From UBA4717 sp045580165 (GTDB taxonomy: Bacteria; Bacillota; Clostridia; Oscillospirales; CAG-272): a stretch of 42,237 nt of DNA. The stretch lies in the NCBI GenBank assembly GCA_045580165.1, contig JAZNNG010000053.1:1-42237 (forward strand). The letters run 5' to 3'. Below are positions 1 to 9,759 of this stretch, in pieces. A program made the position numbers and the translations under genes. The first letter of the stretch is position 1. The number at the start of each line of letters is the position of its first letter. Under the pieces are notes generated by a model that was not told the DNA's origin, ran no database searches, and worked only from the letters and a program-made list of their open reading frames with translations.

Positions 1-1908
1 CTCAAAATTGACGATTTTGCCGTGAGCATCGGTTATTCTGCCATCATCCAAAATTTGTAACAAAATGTTCATAATTTCAGGGTGAGCCTTCTCGATCTCG
101 TCAAAAAGTATTACGGAATAAGGCTTTCTGCGGATTTTTTCGGTAAGCTGACCGGCATCATCGTAACCGACGTATCCGGGAGGAGCGCCTATAATTCTTG
201 AAACGGCGTGTTTTTCCATAAATTCCGACATATCAAGTCTTATTAAAGCTTCGGGAGAATTAAACAAATCTTCGGCAAGTGTTTTTACAAGCTGTGTCTT
301 ACCGACACCCGTAGGGCCTGCGAATATAAACGAAACAGGCTTTTTCTTATAAGAAACACCGGCGCGATTGCGTTTAATTGCTTTTACAACCGATTCTACG
401 GCTTTGTTCTGCCCTACTATTCTCTTCTTGAGTCTTTCTTCAAGTCCGTCAAGTCGCTTGAATTCGCTTTCATTGATGCTGGAGGCCGGAATTCCTGTCC
501 AAACCTCTATTACATCTGCTATATCGTCAAGCGTAAGGCGAACCGCATCGCGTTCGGGCTTTATTACGTCGTATTCCCCTTGAAGCTTCATCGACTCAGA
601 CTTAAGCGAAGCAAGCTTCTCGTAATCATCGGTTGATACCGCTTCTTTTGATGCGAGCTCCGCCTCTAAAGCCTCGATCTGACGGTTAACTTTGATCAAA
701 TTTGCGACAATTTCTTCGCATCTGTTTATAACTACAGAATTCAAGACGACGTGCGCCGCCGCCTCGTCAATGAGGTCGATAGCTTTATCGGGTAAATATC
801 TGTCGGTAATATAGCGTTCGCTCAGAATTACGGCACGCTCAGCAATATCATCGGATATACCAACGCCGTGATAATTCTCATAATAATGCTTGATACCCTT
901 AATGATTTCGATGGTTTGCTCTACCGAAGGCTCGTCAATAACGACAGGCTGAAAACGTCTCTCGAGCGCCGAATCCTTTTCTATATGCTTTCTGTATTCG
1001 GTAAGCGTGGTTGCGCCGATAACCTGTATTTCGCCTCTGGAAAGTGCGGGCTTAAGAATGTTTGCTGCGTTCATACTTCCTTCGGCTTCTCCTGCACCCA
1101 CGAGATTGTGCACTTCGTCAATTGCGAGAATGGCGTTGCCTTTTTTACGTACGTCCGCAAGCATGCCTTGCATTCTGGCCTCAAATTGACCTCTGAACTG
1201 AGTGCCTGCAACAAGCGCGGTAAGGTCGACGAGATAAATTTCTTTATCCTTGAGCTTTGTAGGTACGTTATTATCAACAATTCGCTGGGCAAGAGCCTCC
1301 GCAACCGCCGTTTTACCAACACCGGGCTCACCAATAAGACACGGATTGTTCTTCTGGCGTCTGCAGAGAATCTGCATAACACGCTCAAGCTCGCGCTTTC
1401 TGCCGATAATTCTGTCAATGCTTCCCTTTTTTGCTTTTTCGTTCAGATTGGTACAGAACTGTGTAAGATACTTATACTTAGGAGAATCTTTATCAGCCTT
1501 CTGGCGCTTAGGAGAATCTGCACTTCCCTGCCCCTGCATTTTGGATATGAATTCACCAAATGGGTGAGATTTTCCACCGAAAAGTTTATTGAAATCAATA
1601 CTCGGAGCACGTCCCTCAGATGAGTTTTCCTTATCCTCTGCGGGAACTACCGCATCAGAATACCCATCCTGGTCTGAAGTTCCGTCTGACATAGTTTCTG
1701 CAAACATCTCTATGTTTTCTTCGAGATTGTCGAAATCGATCTCATCGGGTGAAATACCTAGATTTTTAATTATATCGTCAACCGGCTTGAGACCTAAATC
1801 TTTTGCGCATTTAAGGCAGATTCCTTGTGTTGACGAAGTGCCGTCGGGTTCCATCTTCGTCATAAAAACGACGGCTATTCGTTTATGACAAATTGCACAT
1901 TTTTCCAT
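1..1908 (-). CDS. clpE: ClpE-like Clp/HSP100 ATPase, C-terminus cut by window edge
   Basis: AAA+ unfoldase subunit that would feed substrates to ClpP in the cytoplasm. 636 residues are visible from ATG 1906-1908 to the window edge. The N-terminus carries a zinc-finger pattern C4-x2-C7-x23-C31-x2-C34 and no ClpN repeats, as in ClpE. The first AAA module has Walker A GEPGVGKT near residue 195. A linker containing a UVR-like DYEKLASLKSE segment follows. The second AAA module has Walker A GPTGVGKT near residue 531 and sensor/Walker B LFDEIEKAHPE. The sequence is still open after DDGRITD, so the end of AAA2 and any ClpP loop lie outside. It is the last gene of an operon after the DUF5711 and CvpA genes, with a 25-nt gap and a weak RBS. 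ClpC is the alternative name, but the zinc finger favours ClpE. Confidence 0.88.
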   Translation of the reverse strand, partial: MEKCAICHKRIAVVFMTKMEPDGTSSTQGICLKCAKDLGLKPVDDIIKNLGISPDEIDFDNLEENIEMFAETMSDGTSDQDGYSDAVVPAEDKENSSEGRAPSIDFNKLFGGKSHPFGEFISKMQGQGSADSPKRQKADKDSPKYKYLTQFCTNLNEKAKKGSIDRIIGRKRELERVMQILCRRQKNNPCLIGEPGVGKTAVAEALAQRIVDNNVPTKLKDKEIYLVDLTALVAGTQFRGQFEARMQGMLADVRKKGNAILAIDEVHNLVGAGEAEGSMNAANILKPALSRGEIQVIGATTLTEYRKHIEKDSALERRFQPVVIDEPSVEQTIEIIKGIKHYYENYHGVGISDDIAERAVILSERYITDRYLPDKAIDLIDEAAAHVVLNSVVINRCEEIVANLIKVNRQIEALEAELASKEAVSTDDYEKLASLKSESMKLQGEYDVIKPERDAVRLTLDDIADVIEVWTGIPASSINESEFKRLDGLEERLKKRIVGQNKAVESVVKAIKRNRAGVSYKKKPVSFIFAGPTGVGKTQLVKTLAEDLFNSPEALIRLDMSEFMEKHAVSRIIGAPPGYVGYDDAGQLTEKIRRKPYSVILFDEIEKAHPEIMNILLQILDDGRITDAHGKIVNFE

Positions 1909-1933
1909 TGGAGTTATTTGCGCCTTTCAAAAA

Positions 1934-2668
1934 TTATTGAACAACATCAATTATAAGACCGGCGTTATAGATAGTACTGTATGACACGGACGACTCAAGA
2001 GCAGACCTGCTCCAGAAGCTATCGTCAACGTCACCGACCGCAGTAACAAGCCCTGACACAACGTTTACTAATATCAGTGTAACTATAAGCCCCTTAATAA
2101 GTCCGAGAATCGCCCCCAAAAGTTTATTAGCGAAATTCAAAACAGGGAGCTTAAATAGCAAATTCAAAAGCTTTAGCAAGAGATTTATAACAATCAGCGC
2201 TGCGACGAACACGAGCAAAAATCCCAGGATATTGCTGACAGTTTCTGCAGTCGAGCCAACAATAAAATCGGACAGTAGATCTGCGATTTCTTCGATTTGG
2301 AAAGAATCAACCGATGGCTTTACGTCGTTTTCATAATACTGAGAAATAGAGTTGATATCAATGCCGTATCTGTCAAGAATTTCGGTGAGTGTATCAGGCT
2401 TGTCCTCAAGTATCTGATCGGGAGAAATAGTTTGTGTTCCACCATTCATTAGGGACTCAAATTCCTCTGACGTCTGATCTGCAAAATAAGGTGTAATTAC
2501 GTGCTCGCTTATATATTCTGCAGGATAACTGTAAAAATTAACGGCTAAAATTATGGAAAGTCCGAGCGAAACAAGCCCCATCACAGACTTTATAAACCCC
2601 TTGCGATAGCCGAGGCAAACTGAAAGTACAAGTATAGCCAGTACAATGATATCAAGAAAAAGTCCCAT
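1934..2668 (-). CDS. CvpA family membrane protein
   Basis: 244-residue integral membrane protein of the CvpA (colicin V production) family. The N-terminus has the family look: a hydrophobic helix, the short basic turn GYRKGF near residues 21-26, then a second helix. A long hydrophilic extracytoplasmic loop covers residues about 48-130. Two further hydrophobic stretches (about 140-165 and 180-205) complete a roughly four-helix topology. Its ATG overlaps the stop of the upstream DUF5711 gene by one base, so the two are translationally coupled. The role in Firmicutes is not settled; the family is tied to envelope homeostasis. The product is not expected to act in colicin export here because no colicin genes are present. 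Confidence 0.85.
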   Translation of the reverse strand: MGLFLDIIVLAILVLSVCLGYRKGFIKSVMGLVSLGLSIILAVNFYSYPAEYISEHVITPYFADQTSEEFESLMNGGTQTISPDQILEDKPDTLTEILDRYGIDINSISQYYENDVKPSVDSFQIEEIADLLSDFIVGSTAETVSNILGFLLVFVAALIVINLLLKLLNLLFKLPVLNFANKLLGAILGLIKGLIVTLILVNVVSGLVTAVGDVDDSFWSRSALESSVSYSTIYNAGLIIDVVQ

Positions 2669-3894
2669 TATTCTTCCTCCATTATTATGATTCTATAGCT
2701 TTCGTCCGGGTTCTCAAAGTTTACGAGCTGAGCAAAGTTAACGTAGCACACGAGTCCCGTGTAATCCGACTGAAGCAATGCCTTATCAGCTCCTGTATCA
2801 ATCTTGCAAACACGTGCTTCGCCGTTTGCAAAGTCAAATCTTACGACCGTATTGTTGGTAAGAATCAACGCACAACTTCCGTTAAGATCGATGTAGTTGA
2901 TTTTACCTCTTATTGTTTCCTTGTCCGTGAGTAAATTTCCGTCGGATGAATAAAAGCTCGCTTCGTTCTCGCTTCCAATTATGTTCTTTTCCGAATATAT
3001 CATCATATAATCATCCGCAAAAGAATATCCGCTTATATCGGACTGAATACTATATTCACTTATGAGCTTGTCCTTTTCGTCGTAAAAGCGCAAATAACGG
3101 TCAGTCAAAAGGACCAGATTTCCGCGCATATATTTTACGGCAAGAGGTAACTCATCGTAATAAGTGAACGCCGCAATATCGGACTCTGTATTGGTTTTAA
3201 CAACGTTAAGCTCGCAAACGAATCTACTGTCGGACGCGCTAACAGAAGCATAAGCAAGTTTTTTGCCGTCAAAATCGAAGGAAAACGTATAGTTGTTTTT
3301 GTATACGCGCGATACGAGCTCATAATCGGAATTATAAACGTTGAATACCGTTTTATATTCTCTGTCCCTCGTCATTATCACATAGCTGCCTTTATCCGTC
3401 ATAACTGCACCTGAAACGGGGTATTCAAGCCTTTGCGAATAAAGTTTGGCAAACGTACTGAATATGACGTACGAGTGACCGGACATATCATAGCACAAGC
3501 CGTAACGCTTTCCAAGAGAAAAATAAGGTGATGAGTAAACCTCATCTATCTGTAATACCGAGCTTCCGTTGGTATCATATAGCGATATGCCGTTCGTTCC
3601 CGCGCTGACAAGGTCGCCGTTAAAAAGCGCAAGTGCCTTGGAATCTGACGTAGGATAATGAAGCTTCTGAGTTGTTATTAGCGTATCTTCTTCGCTTGTA
3701 ATGTATTTCAGCATATACTGAAAGTTTTCTATGGAAACATCTTCTCTGAAAAACGAGAGCGTTAAAACAACAAACAGGACGGCAACGGTCAACGTTATAA
3801 ACTTCGCATATCTGAATGCTGATGAAACACCTTCATAATATTTACTCACCGCAGGTTCGGCAGCTTCAACGCCTACCTTTGCGTCATCATTCAC
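2668..3894 (-). CDS. DUF5711-type membrane-anchored beta-propeller-like protein
   Basis: 408 residues. A short cytoplasmic N-terminus is followed by one membrane helix (about residues 34-50) and a large external domain. The external domain is made of repeated short beta-strand units (for example FNGDLVSAGTNGISLYD, SYVIMTRDREY and VLLTDRYLRFYDE), as expected for a propeller. I recognise it as DUF5711, a clostridial family of unknown function. The start is GTG at 3892-3894, preceded by GGGAGG seven bases upstream. An ATG two bases earlier (3894-3896) is out of frame and hits TGA at once. It is first in the operon with cvpA and clpE, which suggests an envelope-stress or surface-quality role; that is inference. 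Confidence 0.75.
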   Translation of the reverse strand: MNDDAKVGVEAAEPAVSKYYEGVSSAFRYAKFITLTVAVLFVVLTLSFFREDVSIENFQYMLKYITSEEDTLITTQKLHYPTSDSKALALFNGDLVSAGTNGISLYDTNGSSVLQIDEVYSSPYFSLGKRYGLCYDMSGHSYVIFSTFAKLYSQRLEYPVSGAVMTDKGSYVIMTRDREYKTVFNVYNSDYELVSRVYKNNYTFSFDFDGKKLAYASVSASDSRFVCELNVVKTNTESDIAAFTYYDELPLAVKYMRGNLVLLTDRYLRFYDEKDKLISEYSIQSDISGYSFADDYMMIYSEKNIIGSENEASFYSSDGNLLTDKETIRGKINYIDLNGSCALILTNNTVVRFDFANGEARVCKIDTGADKALLQSDYTGLVCYVNFAQLVNFENPDESYRIIIMEEE

Positions 3895-3936
3895 ATTAGC
3901 ACCTCCCTTTTTAACAGATAAAATACATACAGATAT

Positions 3937-3945
3937 ATTATAGCA
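3937..3945 (-). promoter_or_regulatory. Extended -10 promoter for the DUF5711-cvpA-clpE operon
   Basis: Read on the minus strand this is TGC-TATAAT, an extended -10 box, about 40 bases before the GTG start. No good -35 hexamer sits 17 bases upstream, which fits extended -10 promoters. It is divergent from the polA promoter. Confidence 0.5.
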
Positions 3946-4032
3946 TTTTGTGGCGCTTAAATATTGATACCAAGTGACCAGTTTGTTAACATTTTGTTTC
4001 TAAAACTTTATTAGTTAAATATAAATATTCTA

Positions 4033-4061
4033 TTGATATTATTGTGAGAATATGGTATAAT
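4033..4061 (+). promoter_or_regulatory. SigmaA-type promoter for the polA operon
   Basis: TTGATA (4033-4038), a 17-base spacer and TATAAT (4056-4061), 39 bases before the chosen polA start. Confidence 0.75.
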
Positions 4062-4100
4062 ATTTTGATAGTAAACTTAATTGGTTCGAGGTGGAGAAAA

Positions 4101-6647
4101 ATGAAGAACATTCTCGTTATTGACGGAAACAGCATACTTAACAGAGCTTTTTACGGAATAAGGCCTCTTACCACGAAGGACGGTCTGCCGACAAACGCAT
4201 TATACGGGTATGTAAATATTCTGTTGAAGAATCTTGATATGCTCAAGCCAAATTACGCCGTAGTCGCATTTGATCTCAAAGCGCCGACATTTAGACACAA
4301 AGAGTATGCCGAATATAAAGCAGGAAGGCACGCTATGCCCGACGAGCTTGCAGTTCAATTTCCTATTGCAAAAGAAATCTCAGCTCTGCTCGGCTTTACC
4401 GTTCTCTCACTTGAGGGATACGAGGCCGACGATATCATAGGTACAGTGGCAAGCTTTGCGGAAATCGATCCTGACACGTTTTCATACGTTCTGACAGGAG
4501 ACCGTGATTCTCTCCAGCTAATATCCTCATCAACTAACGTACTGCTCGCGGGAAATACCGACACGGTGAAATATGACGTTGAAGCTTTTGTGGACAAATA
4601 CGGTGTGCGACCCGAACAATTCGTTGACGTTAAAGCGCTGATGGGAGATTCTTCCGATAACATTCCGGGTGTAGCCGGTATTGGCGAAAAAACCGCCATC
4701 AAGCTCATATCTGAGTTTCATACGCTCGACGGAGTGTATGAAAACATAAGCTCTCCCTCAATCGCAAATGGCGTAAGAAACAAATTGGTTACCGACAGAG
4801 AAAACGCTTATCTGTCAAGAATGCTTGCAAGAATTATTACCGATGCGCCTATCGGAGTATCGCTCGGAGATATAGAGTACACGGGTATTGATAAGCCTGC
4901 TCTGTTAGAAAAATTCAAGGCTCTCGAGTTCGGCGGATTTATCAAGCGTATGTCTTTGGACGAAGTGGCCGATACAGAGTCACACACCCATGCAACGGCC
5001 GTAGAGCGCAAGATATCAGAGGTTGCTTTCGAAAAGATCATGGCCGTAGCAGAAAATTCCGACAAATTTGGCTTAAGCGTAACGGAGCTTCTCGGAAACG
5101 TTGAATTATCTGTTTCCGCTGACGGCATAAACGTTCTTGTTACCGCGGTTGACTCCGAGTCTGCCAAAGCGTTTGTCAGCAATAATTCAAGCAAATCGAT
5201 TGTATACGATTCAAAAAGATTATTTCACTCGCTTTCGCTTGACCCTGCGGTAAAATTTTGCTTCGACGTTAAGCTTGCGGCGTACGTTGCAGACTCGTCC
5301 GAAGGAAAATACGAGCCCGAGAGATTAGCATTAAAGTACCTTGCTGAGACGGGCGAATTCAGCGAGGACGACCCCGCGCTGCTTTACAGACTCTATGCTC
5401 CGATAAAACAGGTCCTGGAGACGACCGCATCGCTAAAGCTTCTTGAAGAAATAGAACAACCCCTGGCAGGAGTCCTTTACGATATGGAATCAAGAGGATT
5501 CATGATAGACGCGTCCGGACTTACGGAATTCGGCAACACTCTCGGAATCCTTTCTTCTACACTTGCGGAAGAAATTTACGTTTGCGCAGGCGAAAAATTT
5601 AATATCAATTCACCTAAGCAGCTCGGCGAAATACTCTTCGGAAAGCTTGGCTTGCCGGGTGGTAAAAAAACAAAAAGCGGTTACTCTACAAGTGCCGAGA
5701 TTCTCGAAAAGCTTGCGCCTTACAACCCTATAGTAAAGCTTGTTCTTGATTACAGACAAATAACAAAGTTAAAAAGCACTTATGCCGATGCGCTCGTACA
5801 GCTTGCTGACAGTGAGTCGAGAATACACTCAAGCTTTAATCAGACCGTCACCGCAACGGGAAGACTGTCCTCCACCGAGCCAAATTTGCAGAATATACCC
5901 ATCAGGACCCCACTTGGACGTGAGATGAGAAAATTTTTCATACCCAAAGAAGGGTGTGTCATAATTGACGCCGATTACTCTCAGATAGAGCTCAGGCTTC
6001 TTGCGGAAATCGCTAGTGACGACACTATGATAAACGCGTTTGTAAATGATATAGATATTCATACACTGACAGCATCTCAGGTATTTGGGGTACCGATCGA
6101 CGAGGTTACTTCGGATATGAGAAAACGAGCAAAGGCTGTAAATTTCGGAATCGTATACGGTATTGGAGACTTTTCTCTATCTCAAGATATTCATGTAACC
6201 AAGAAAGAAGCAGCAGAATATATAGCAAGCTATAAACACAAATATCCAAAAATCGAAGAATATCTTGTCAATATAGTAAAAGAAGGATACGAAAACGGTT
6301 ACGTTACGACACAATTCGGGCGCAGACGTTATATACCCGAGCTTACGTCATCAAAAGCAATGCTCAAGAAGTTTGGCGAAAGGGTTGCTATGAACAGTCC
6401 CATACAGGGTACGGCGGCAGATATAATGAAGATCGCCATGATAAATACCTTTAAAGCATTAAGAGATGCAAATATAGATGCACACATAATACTCCAAGTA
6501 CACGACGAGCTGATACTCGAAGCTTCTGATGATTGCGTTGACGTTGCAAAGGAAATTCTAAAAAGAGAAATGGAGAATGCCGCGCAAACCCGAGTTCCGC
6601 TTGTTGCTGAGGTCAGCGTAGGCAAATGCTGGTTTGACTGCAAATGA
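4101..6647 (+). CDS. polA: DNA polymerase I
   Basis: 848 residues; gap filling and Okazaki-fragment processing. Residues 1 to about 290 form the 5'-3' exonuclease/flap domain (DGNSILNRAFYGI, GYEADDIIG, GDSSDNIPGV). The middle region (about 300-430) corresponds to the 3'-5' exonuclease fold but lacks the DxE metal-binding motif, so proofreading is predicted absent, as in Bacillus-type Pol I. The polymerase domain has motif A DYSQIELR near residue 624, motif B with KAVNFGIVYGI near 680, and motif C QVHDELILEA near 800. ATG 4101 is chosen because GAGGTGGA lies just upstream. An in-frame ATG at 4044 lies within the promoter and is not used. First gene of the long plus-strand run. Confidence 0.97.
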   Translation: MKNILVIDGNSILNRAFYGIRPLTTKDGLPTNALYGYVNILLKNLDMLKPNYAVVAFDLKAPTFRHKEYAEYKAGRHAMPDELAVQFPIAKEISALLGFTVLSLEGYEADDIIGTVASFAEIDPDTFSYVLTGDRDSLQLISSSTNVLLAGNTDTVKYDVEAFVDKYGVRPEQFVDVKALMGDSSDNIPGVAGIGEKTAIKLISEFHTLDGVYENISSPSIANGVRNKLVTDRENAYLSRMLARIITDAPIGVSLGDIEYTGIDKPALLEKFKALEFGGFIKRMSLDEVADTESHTHATAVERKISEVAFEKIMAVAENSDKFGLSVTELLGNVELSVSADGINVLVTAVDSESAKAFVSNNSSKSIVYDSKRLFHSLSLDPAVKFCFDVKLAAYVADSSEGKYEPERLALKYLAETGEFSEDDPALLYRLYAPIKQVLETTASLKLLEEIEQPLAGVLYDMESRGFMIDASGLTEFGNTLGILSSTLAEEIYVCAGEKFNINSPKQLGEILFGKLGLPGGKKTKSGYSTSAEILEKLAPYNPIVKLVLDYRQITKLKSTYADALVQLADSESRIHSSFNQTVTATGRLSSTEPNLQNIPIRTPLGREMRKFFIPKEGCVIIDADYSQIELRLLAEIASDDTMINAFVNDIDIHTLTASQVFGVPIDEVTSDMRKRAKAVNFGIVYGIGDFSLSQDIHVTKKEAAEYIASYKHKYPKIEEYLVNIVKEGYENGYVTTQFGRRRYIPELTSSKAMLKKFGERVAMNSPIQGTAADIMKIAMINTFKALRDANIDAHIILQVHDELILEASDDCVDVAKEILKREMENAAQTRVPLVAEVSVGKCWFDCK

Positions 6648-6675
6648 CGGATAATTAAATATACAGGAGAGCCAA

Positions 6676-7176
6676 ATGAAGATACTTGGAATCGACCCCG
6701 GTCTTGCTATCGTAGGATATGGGGTGATAGACTATAAATCGCCGAAATTCACAACTATTGATCACGGCGCAATTCTAACACCTGCAAATACCAACGTTGA
6801 GGACAGGCTAATCTCCATATACGATAAGCTTGATGCTCTTATTAAAACGCACGAGCCCGATGCGGTAGCGGTAGAAGAACTGTTTTTTAACACGAATCAG
6901 AAAACCGTTATAACCGTAGCGGAGGCGAGAGGGGTAATTTTACTTTGTTGCAAAAAGAACAACGTTCCATTGTTCGAATACACACCTCTACAGGTGAAGC
7001 AGTCGGTTGTTGGATACGGAAGAGCCGACAAAAAGCAGATAATTCACATGGTGAAGCTTTTGTTAAAGCTTGAAAATCCCCCAAAGCTTGATGACACCTG
7101 TGATGCACTTGCAATAGCGATTTGCCACGCTAACTGCTCGAATTCAAGAATACAAAATTTCTTTAACAAGCGATAA
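6676..7176 (+). CDS. ruvC: Crossover junction endodeoxyribonuclease RuvC
   Basis: 166 residues, the normal family length. It cuts Holliday junctions as a dimer with RuvAB. The acidic active-site set is intact: D7 in GIDPG, E67/E68 in VEELFF, and D140 and D143 in DDTCDALAIA. It follows polA by 28 bases with RBS AGGAG and precedes ruvA by 11 bases. The ruvC-ruvA-ruvB order supports co-expression of the complete resolvasome. Confidence 0.97.
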   Translation: MKILGIDPGLAIVGYGVIDYKSPKFTTIDHGAILTPANTNVEDRLISIYDKLDALIKTHEPDAVAVEELFFNTNQKTVITVAEARGVILLCCKKNNVPLFEYTPLQVKQSVVGYGRADKKQIIHMVKLLLKLENPPKLDDTCDALAIAICHANCSNSRIQNFFNKR

Positions 7177-7187
7177 TCGGAGGAAAT

Positions 7188-7799
7188 ATGATCTACTTTG
7201 TAAAGGGAGAGCTGTTAACCACAGAGCCCGGGGCTTTGATAGTCGATACAGGCTCGATAGCTTATAAGCTTTATGTTAGCGATAACACCATATCAGCATT
7301 TGCATCAAAAATCGGTTCACAGGTCAGAGTATATACTTATCTTTCCGTGAGAGAGGATGCGATGGATCTGTTCGGCTTCCACTCGCTTGAAGAAAAGAAC
7401 ACGTTCAATATGCTAATAACGGTTTCGGGAGTGGGTCCCAAGGCGGCTCTTGCGATTTTGTCGATTATGACACCTTCTTCATTCGCAATGGCGGTTAATT
7501 CGGGAGATACCAAGGCAATATCAAAGGCGAACGGCGTAGGTCCCAAGACGGCGGCAAGAGTAATTCTCGAGTTAAAAGACAAGCTCACGAAGGGACTTGG
7601 TGATATCCAAGTCAGCGAAGGTGTCGCTCAATCCCCCAAATCAAGCGCAGATATTAGTAAATATTCAGATGCTCTCAATGCATTGATCGTGCTTGGATAT
7701 TCAAGAACGGAAGCATTGAGTGCGCTGAGAGGACTTGATACCGCTTCCCTTTCGCTTGAAGATATGATTACCGCAGCGCTTAAAAATCTTATCAAATAA
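7188..7799 (+). CDS. ruvA: Holliday junction branch migration protein RuvA
   Basis: 203 residues. RuvA binds four-way junctions as a tetramer and loads RuvB. It has an N-terminal OB fold (about 1-65) and tandem helix-hairpin-helix motifs (VSGVGPKAALAIL near 80, ANGVGPKTAARVI near 115). A flexible linker is followed by a C-terminal RuvB-contacting three-helix domain (about 155-203, ending ITAALKNLIK). RBS CGGAGG lies just before ATG. The gene is flanked by ruvC and ruvB with gaps of 11 bases. Confidence 0.97.
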   Translation: MIYFVKGELLTTEPGALIVDTGSIAYKLYVSDNTISAFASKIGSQVRVYTYLSVREDAMDLFGFHSLEEKNTFNMLITVSGVGPKAALAILSIMTPSSFAMAVNSGDTKAISKANGVGPKTAARVILELKDKLTKGLGDIQVSEGVAQSPKSSADISKYSDALNALIVLGYSRTEALSALRGLDTASLSLEDMITAALKNLIK

Positions 7800-7810
7800 G
7801 GAGACTATAA

Positions 7811-8872
7811 ATGGAAGATTTTGAATTTGATTATGAAAACAGAATAGTTTCCACAGAATATAAATCAGAGGACGGAGAAAACGAAAAGAGCCTTAGACCT
7901 GAAACTCTTACGGAATACATAGGTCAGGAAAAAGGCAAGGATAGCCTTAAGGTCTATATTGAGGCGGCAAAGCAAAGAGGAGATGTGCTCGACCACGTTT
8001 TGCTTTACGGACCTCCCGGTCTCGGAAAAACAACGTTGTCAGCTATCATAGCTAACGAGCTTGGCGTTAACATACGCGTAACGTCGGGTCCCGCTATCGA
8101 AAAGCAGGGTGACCTTGCGGCACTTCTTACAAACCTTAACGATAACGACGTACTGTTTATAGACGAAATTCACCGTCTTTCAAGGCAGGTCGAAGAGATA
8201 CTTTATCCTGCAATGGAGGACTTCGCCCTTGATATCATAATAGGAAAAGGGCCTTCTGCGCAAAGCATACACCTCCCTATTCCGAAATTCACCTTGATCG
8301 GTGCTACGACTCGTGCAGGTCAGCTTACAACTCCTTTACGCGACAGATTCGGTGTACTCCTCAAGCTTGAGCTTTATACCGTTGAAGAGCTCGGAGAAAT
8401 AGTAAGAAGAAGTGCGGGTATACTCGGTGTACCGATTGACTACGAGGGCTCGCTCGAAATTGCTTCACGTTCTCGAGGAACACCTCGAATTGCCAACAGA
8501 CTTCTGAAGCGAGTAAGAGATTTCGCGCAGGTCAAATATGACGGTTCAATTACTCTCAAAACCGCTTCTGCGGCACTGAATATGCTTGAAATAGATGAGC
8601 TCGGTCTTGACAACACGGATAGAAAAATGCTCGAAACCATAATCCACGCATACGGCGGAGGCCCTGTTGGTCTCGAAACGCTTGCCGCAACGGTGGGCGA
8701 AGAAGCGATAACGATAGAGGACGTTTACGAGCCATATCTGTTGCAGATAGGATTCCTAAGCAGAACGCCTCGCGGAAGATGTGTTACAAAGCTTGCTTAC
8801 GACCATCTGGGCATCCCTTTCAATGCACCGAGTGAGCAAATGACCTACTTTGTTGATGAAGATAAAAAATAA
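7811..8872 (+). CDS. ruvB: Holliday junction branch migration helicase RuvB
   Basis: 353 residues. Hexameric AAA+ motor that drives branch migration with RuvA. It has an N-terminal acidic extension of about 25 residues, RPETLTEYIGQE, Walker A GPPGLGKTT, Walker B LFIDEIHR, sensor 1 IGATTRAG, and a C-terminal winged helix with LQIGFLSRTPRGR. It is closely spaced after ruvA (11 bases) and before the methyltransferase gene (14 bases). Confidence 0.98.
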   Translation: MEDFEFDYENRIVSTEYKSEDGENEKSLRPETLTEYIGQEKGKDSLKVYIEAAKQRGDVLDHVLLYGPPGLGKTTLSAIIANELGVNIRVTSGPAIEKQGDLAALLTNLNDNDVLFIDEIHRLSRQVEEILYPAMEDFALDIIIGKGPSAQSIHLPIPKFTLIGATTRAGQLTTPLRDRFGVLLKLELYTVEELGEIVRRSAGILGVPIDYEGSLEIASRSRGTPRIANRLLKRVRDFAQVKYDGSITLKTASAALNMLEIDELGLDNTDRKMLETIIHAYGGGPVGLETLAATVGEEAITIEDVYEPYLLQIGFLSRTPRGRCVTKLAYDHLGIPFNAPSEQMTYFVDEDKK

Positions 8873-8886
8873 TTTGGAGACAGACT

Positions 8887-9759
8887 ATGTGGAAAGCCGA
8901 TAAATGGCAGGAATATGAACTTATAGACACTTCTGACGGCGAAAGACTTGAGCGTTGGGGGAAATATATACTCGTAAGACCCGACCCTCAGATAATTTGG
9001 AAAAACGTCAAAAGCGATAAAAGATGGAAAAGCGCCGATGCAACGTACAAGCGTTCTTCGGCCGGCGGCGGTGCTTGGAAAGCGTCCGCATTGCCTGAGG
9101 AGTGGCGCATAAAATATGAAAGCTTGGATCTGACCTTTGTTATTAAACCAACAGGCTTTAAGCACACGGGACTTTTTCCCGAGCAGGCGGTAAACTGGGA
9201 ATGGTTCTCTGACTTGATAAAATCGGCAGGCAGACCCATCAAGGTTCTCAACCTTTTTGCTTATACAGGCGGTGCCACCGTAGCGTGTGCAAAGGCAGGC
9301 GCTTCCGTTTGCCACGTTGACGCCTCAAAGGGTATGGTTCAGCAGGCAAAAACGAACGCCGCGCTCTCGGGTCTCTCTGACGCGCCTATCAGATATATTG
9401 TTGACGATTGCAAAAAGTTTATTGAACGCGAGATCAGACGCGGCAATAAATACGACGCTATAATTATGGATCCTCCATCGTACGGCAGAGGTCCTTCGGG
9501 TGAGCTTTGGAAGCTTGAAGACAACATCGGCGAATTTATAAGACTTGCCGCTGACGTTATGTCGGACGATCCACTGTTCTTCCTTCTTAACTCATATACT
9601 ACGGGACTTTCCGCATCCACAATGGGATATATGCTTGAGCTCACGCTCAAATCTCGCTTCGGAGGACAGGTCATTTCCGATGAGATAGGTATACCCGTAA
9701 ACACGACAGGCTCCGCACTTCCCTGCGGCTCAAGCTCAAGATGGACGGCAACAAAATGA
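8887..9759 (+). CDS. Class I SAM-dependent rRNA methyltransferase (RlmI/RlmK-like)
   Basis: 290 residues. Methyltransferase of the RlmI/RlmK group (Methyltrans_SAM family), probably acting on 23S rRNA; the exact base cannot be read from sequence. The SAM-binding motif is VLNLFAYTGGATVACAKAGA (about 119-138), then HVDASKGMV and the catalytic-type MDPPSYGRG near residue 197. A C-terminal LPCGSSSRW contains a Cys that may matter for C5 chemistry. There is no N-terminal PUA domain of the kind in E. coli RlmI. Its TGA overlaps the ATG of ecfA1 (ATGA), so the two are coupled. Confidence 0.85.
   Translation: MWKADKWQEYELIDTSDGERLERWGKYILVRPDPQIIWKNVKSDKRWKSADATYKRSSAGGGAWKASALPEEWRIKYESLDLTFVIKPTGFKHTGLFPEQAVNWEWFSDLIKSAGRPIKVLNLFAYTGGATVACAKAGASVCHVDASKGMVQQAKTNAALSGLSDAPIRYIVDDCKKFIEREIRRGNKYDAIIMDPPSYGRGPSGELWKLEDNIGEFIRLAADVMSDDPLFFLLNSYTTGLSASTMGYMLELTLKSRFGGQVISDEIGIPVNTTGSALPCGSSSRWTATK

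Noticed and set aside
868..1623. 251-residue open frame opposite the Clp ATPase
   Set aside because: Antisense shadow of conserved AAA+ motifs on the minus strand.
4044..4100. Upstream in-frame ATG for polA
   Set aside because: It lies between and within the promoter boxes, before the expected transcription start. ATG 4101 has the RBS.
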